Source of the DNA: Acidimicrobiales bacterium | GTDB lineage: Bacteria > Actinomycetota > Acidimicrobiia > Acidimicrobiales > SZUA-35 | Assembly: GCA_013003325.1 (NCBI GenBank) | Contig: JABDJU010000284.1 | Location: 1 to 7,961, forward strand | Length of the DNA stretch: 7,961 nt | Direction: 5' to 3' | The notes under the pieces: model-generated | The model's database searches: none | Told to the model about the DNA's origin: nothing | Seen by the model: only the letters and a program-made list of their open reading frames with translations | Part shown: positions 6,112 through 7,961 of the stretch, in pieces | Numbering within the stretch: the first letter of the stretch is position 1 | How the letters are laid out: each line of letters begins with the position of its first letter | Program-made: the position numbers and the translations under genes

Positions 6112-6579
6112 CTAGGAGCTAATCGGCCACACGATCTTGGTCTGCCATTTCGACTGGTCGGGTTCGGTCTGCGGATCGGTCAGGTAGATCTCCCACATGC
6201 CAGCCGCTGGCTGGAGTCCTTTCTCTGCCATCCAAGTCTGGAGGGCGGCGTAGGTTTCCTTCATCGCTTCGAACGGGCCGACATGAATCACCTCGACGGC
6301 TTTGCCGCCCGGTAGCTCCAGCGGGTGCACATCGCCCATTTCGGCGATCGGCGCCGAGACTGGGAATCCGGCTTCGATCACCACAGTTTCGCCCGGCATA
6401 CCGGGGTAGAAGCCAAAGGGGGGTCCGGCGATGTCGATTCCGGCTTCGCCGGCAGCTTTGAAGCAGGCCACGAAGGCCCTCTCGAAGAACCTGGGCATGT
6501 CGTTGACAGCGACGTTGCCGCGAACTGCGACGGCCTGTTGAGGATCGAGCTCGACGATTGTGGGAGAGATGTCAGCCAT
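6112..6579 (-). CDS. GyrI-like / AraC effector-binding-domain small-molecule-binding protein
   Basis: This 155-residue cytoplasmic protein looks like a stand-alone GyrI-like (SOUL/GyrI superfamily) domain, the same fold as the effector-binding half of BmrR/AraC-type regulators. Visible family features are an N-terminal strand ending in AVRGNV (17-23), GPPFGFYPG (52-60), EAGFPV (69-74), GGKAVEVIHVGPFEAMKETYAAL (91-113), and GMWEIYLTDP (127-136) with Glu130 before the aromatic core, ending in KIVWP. No DNA-binding domain is attached. Members bind amphipathic or toxic small molecules, or in some cases hydrolyse them; the ligand here is unknown. The ATG at 6579 starts just before the first strand. 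A GTG at 6636 would add 19 residues of Arg/Gly-rich sequence unlike the family. No good Shine-Dalgarno is visible. It has no evident link to sugar metabolism and lies between two copies of the palindromic repeat. Confidence 0.85.
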   Translation of the reverse strand: MADISPTIVELDPQQAVAVRGNVAVNDMPRFFERAFVACFKAAGEAGIDIAGPPFGFYPGMPGETVVIEAGFPVSAPIAEMGDVHPLELPGGKAVEVIHVGPFEAMKETYAALQTWMAEKGLQPAAGMWEIYLTDPQTEPDQSKWQTKIVWPISS

Positions 6580-6646
6580 GTCGCCAGATTGACCGCAGCG
6601 GCCGACGGTGCCCAGAGGCCAACGGCCCGTCGCCACGTTCCTTGCG

Positions 6647-6763
6647 CCTTCTGTCGTCGGGCGGACACATTCGGGCGATCTGGCGTCGGGCGGAAACGTG
6701 TGGCGTGGTGGCCCGACGATTTTTGGGGACGGTGGGACGGTGGGGCGGTGCGACCACGGAAGG
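6647..6763. repeat. Imperfect palindromic MITE/REP-like repeat, copy 2
   Basis: CCTTCTGTCGTC at 6647-6658 is identical to the left end of copy 1. An ungapped alignment of 6647-6723 with 5986-6062 gives about 54 of 77 matches by hand count. The right end CGACCACGGAAGG (6751-6763) matches 11 of 13 bases of the right end of copy 1, with about eight extra bases before it. An inner stem CGTCGGGC (6684-6691) pairs perfectly with GCCCGACG (6711-6718), followed by a T run at 6720-6724. It lies between the CapD-like gene and the GyrI-like gene, both on the minus strand, in the same left-to-right orientation as copy 1. Confidence 0.65.
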
Positions 6764-6771
6764 GGCGGGGC

Positions 6772-7961
<1,190 letters not shown>

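Noticed and set aside
6580..6636. GTG-started extension of the GyrI-like gene
   Set aside because: The 19 added residues are Arg/Gly-rich, and the AGGAA before the GTG is too close to act as a ribosome binding site.
6684..6724. Hairpin plus T run in repeat copy 2 as an intrinsic terminator
   Set aside because: The T run follows the stem only on the plus strand, where no gene reads into it. The CapD-like gene is on the minus strand, where no T tract follows.

Overview
The window is a GC-rich (about 60% by eye), densely coded stretch of a bacterial nucleotide-sugar / surface-polysaccharide locus. It holds six complete sugar- or redox-enzyme genes, one gene cut by the right edge, and one unrelated small gene. 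High GC, strong G/C preference at third codon positions, start sites without a visible Shine-Dalgarno, and the style of the CapD-like protein suggest a high-GC Gram-positive (actinobacterial, perhaps Acidimicrobiia-like) genome. That taxonomic guess is an inference.

Layout, left to right. Bases 1-57 may be the tail of a plus-strand gene leaving the window. Two minus-strand genes follow: a FAD-dependent amine-oxidase/UGM-like oxidoreductase (86-1411) and, upstream of it on the same strand, an extended-SDR sugar epimerase/reductase (1490-2539, or starting at 2449). A short divergent promoter region (2540-2634) leads into a plus-strand run: GDP-L-fucose synthase (2635-3585), glucose-1-phosphate cytidylyltransferase (3642-4421), a second extended SDR (4418-5449) and an RmlC-like cupin epimerase (5451-5984). 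The last three are tightly packed (ATGA overlap, then a 1-base gap) and are surely one transcription unit. A minus-strand GyrI-like small-molecule-binding protein (6112-6579) comes next. The window ends inside a minus-strand CapD/PglF-type nucleotide-sugar 4,6-dehydratase (6772 to the right edge).

How the genes fit together. The cytidylyltransferase makes CDP-glucose. The RmlC-like epimerase and the SDR beside it are what one expects for epimerising and reducing a 4-keto-6-deoxy sugar. GDP-L-fucose synthase finishes GDP-fucose. The dehydratases that should feed these steps (CDP-glucose 4,6-dehydratase and GDP-mannose 4,6-dehydratase) are not in the window, and neither SDR carries the Thr-Asp-Glu dehydratase signature. 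The locus must therefore continue outside, or draw on genes elsewhere.

The least expected structure is a pair of related imperfect-palindromic repeats of about 110 bp (5986-6094 and 6647-6763). They share the end CCTTCTGTCGTC and flank the GyrI-like gene, like a MITE or REP-type element. I see no CRISPR array, tRNA, rRNA or transposase gene. No gene-free gap exceeds 300 bases.
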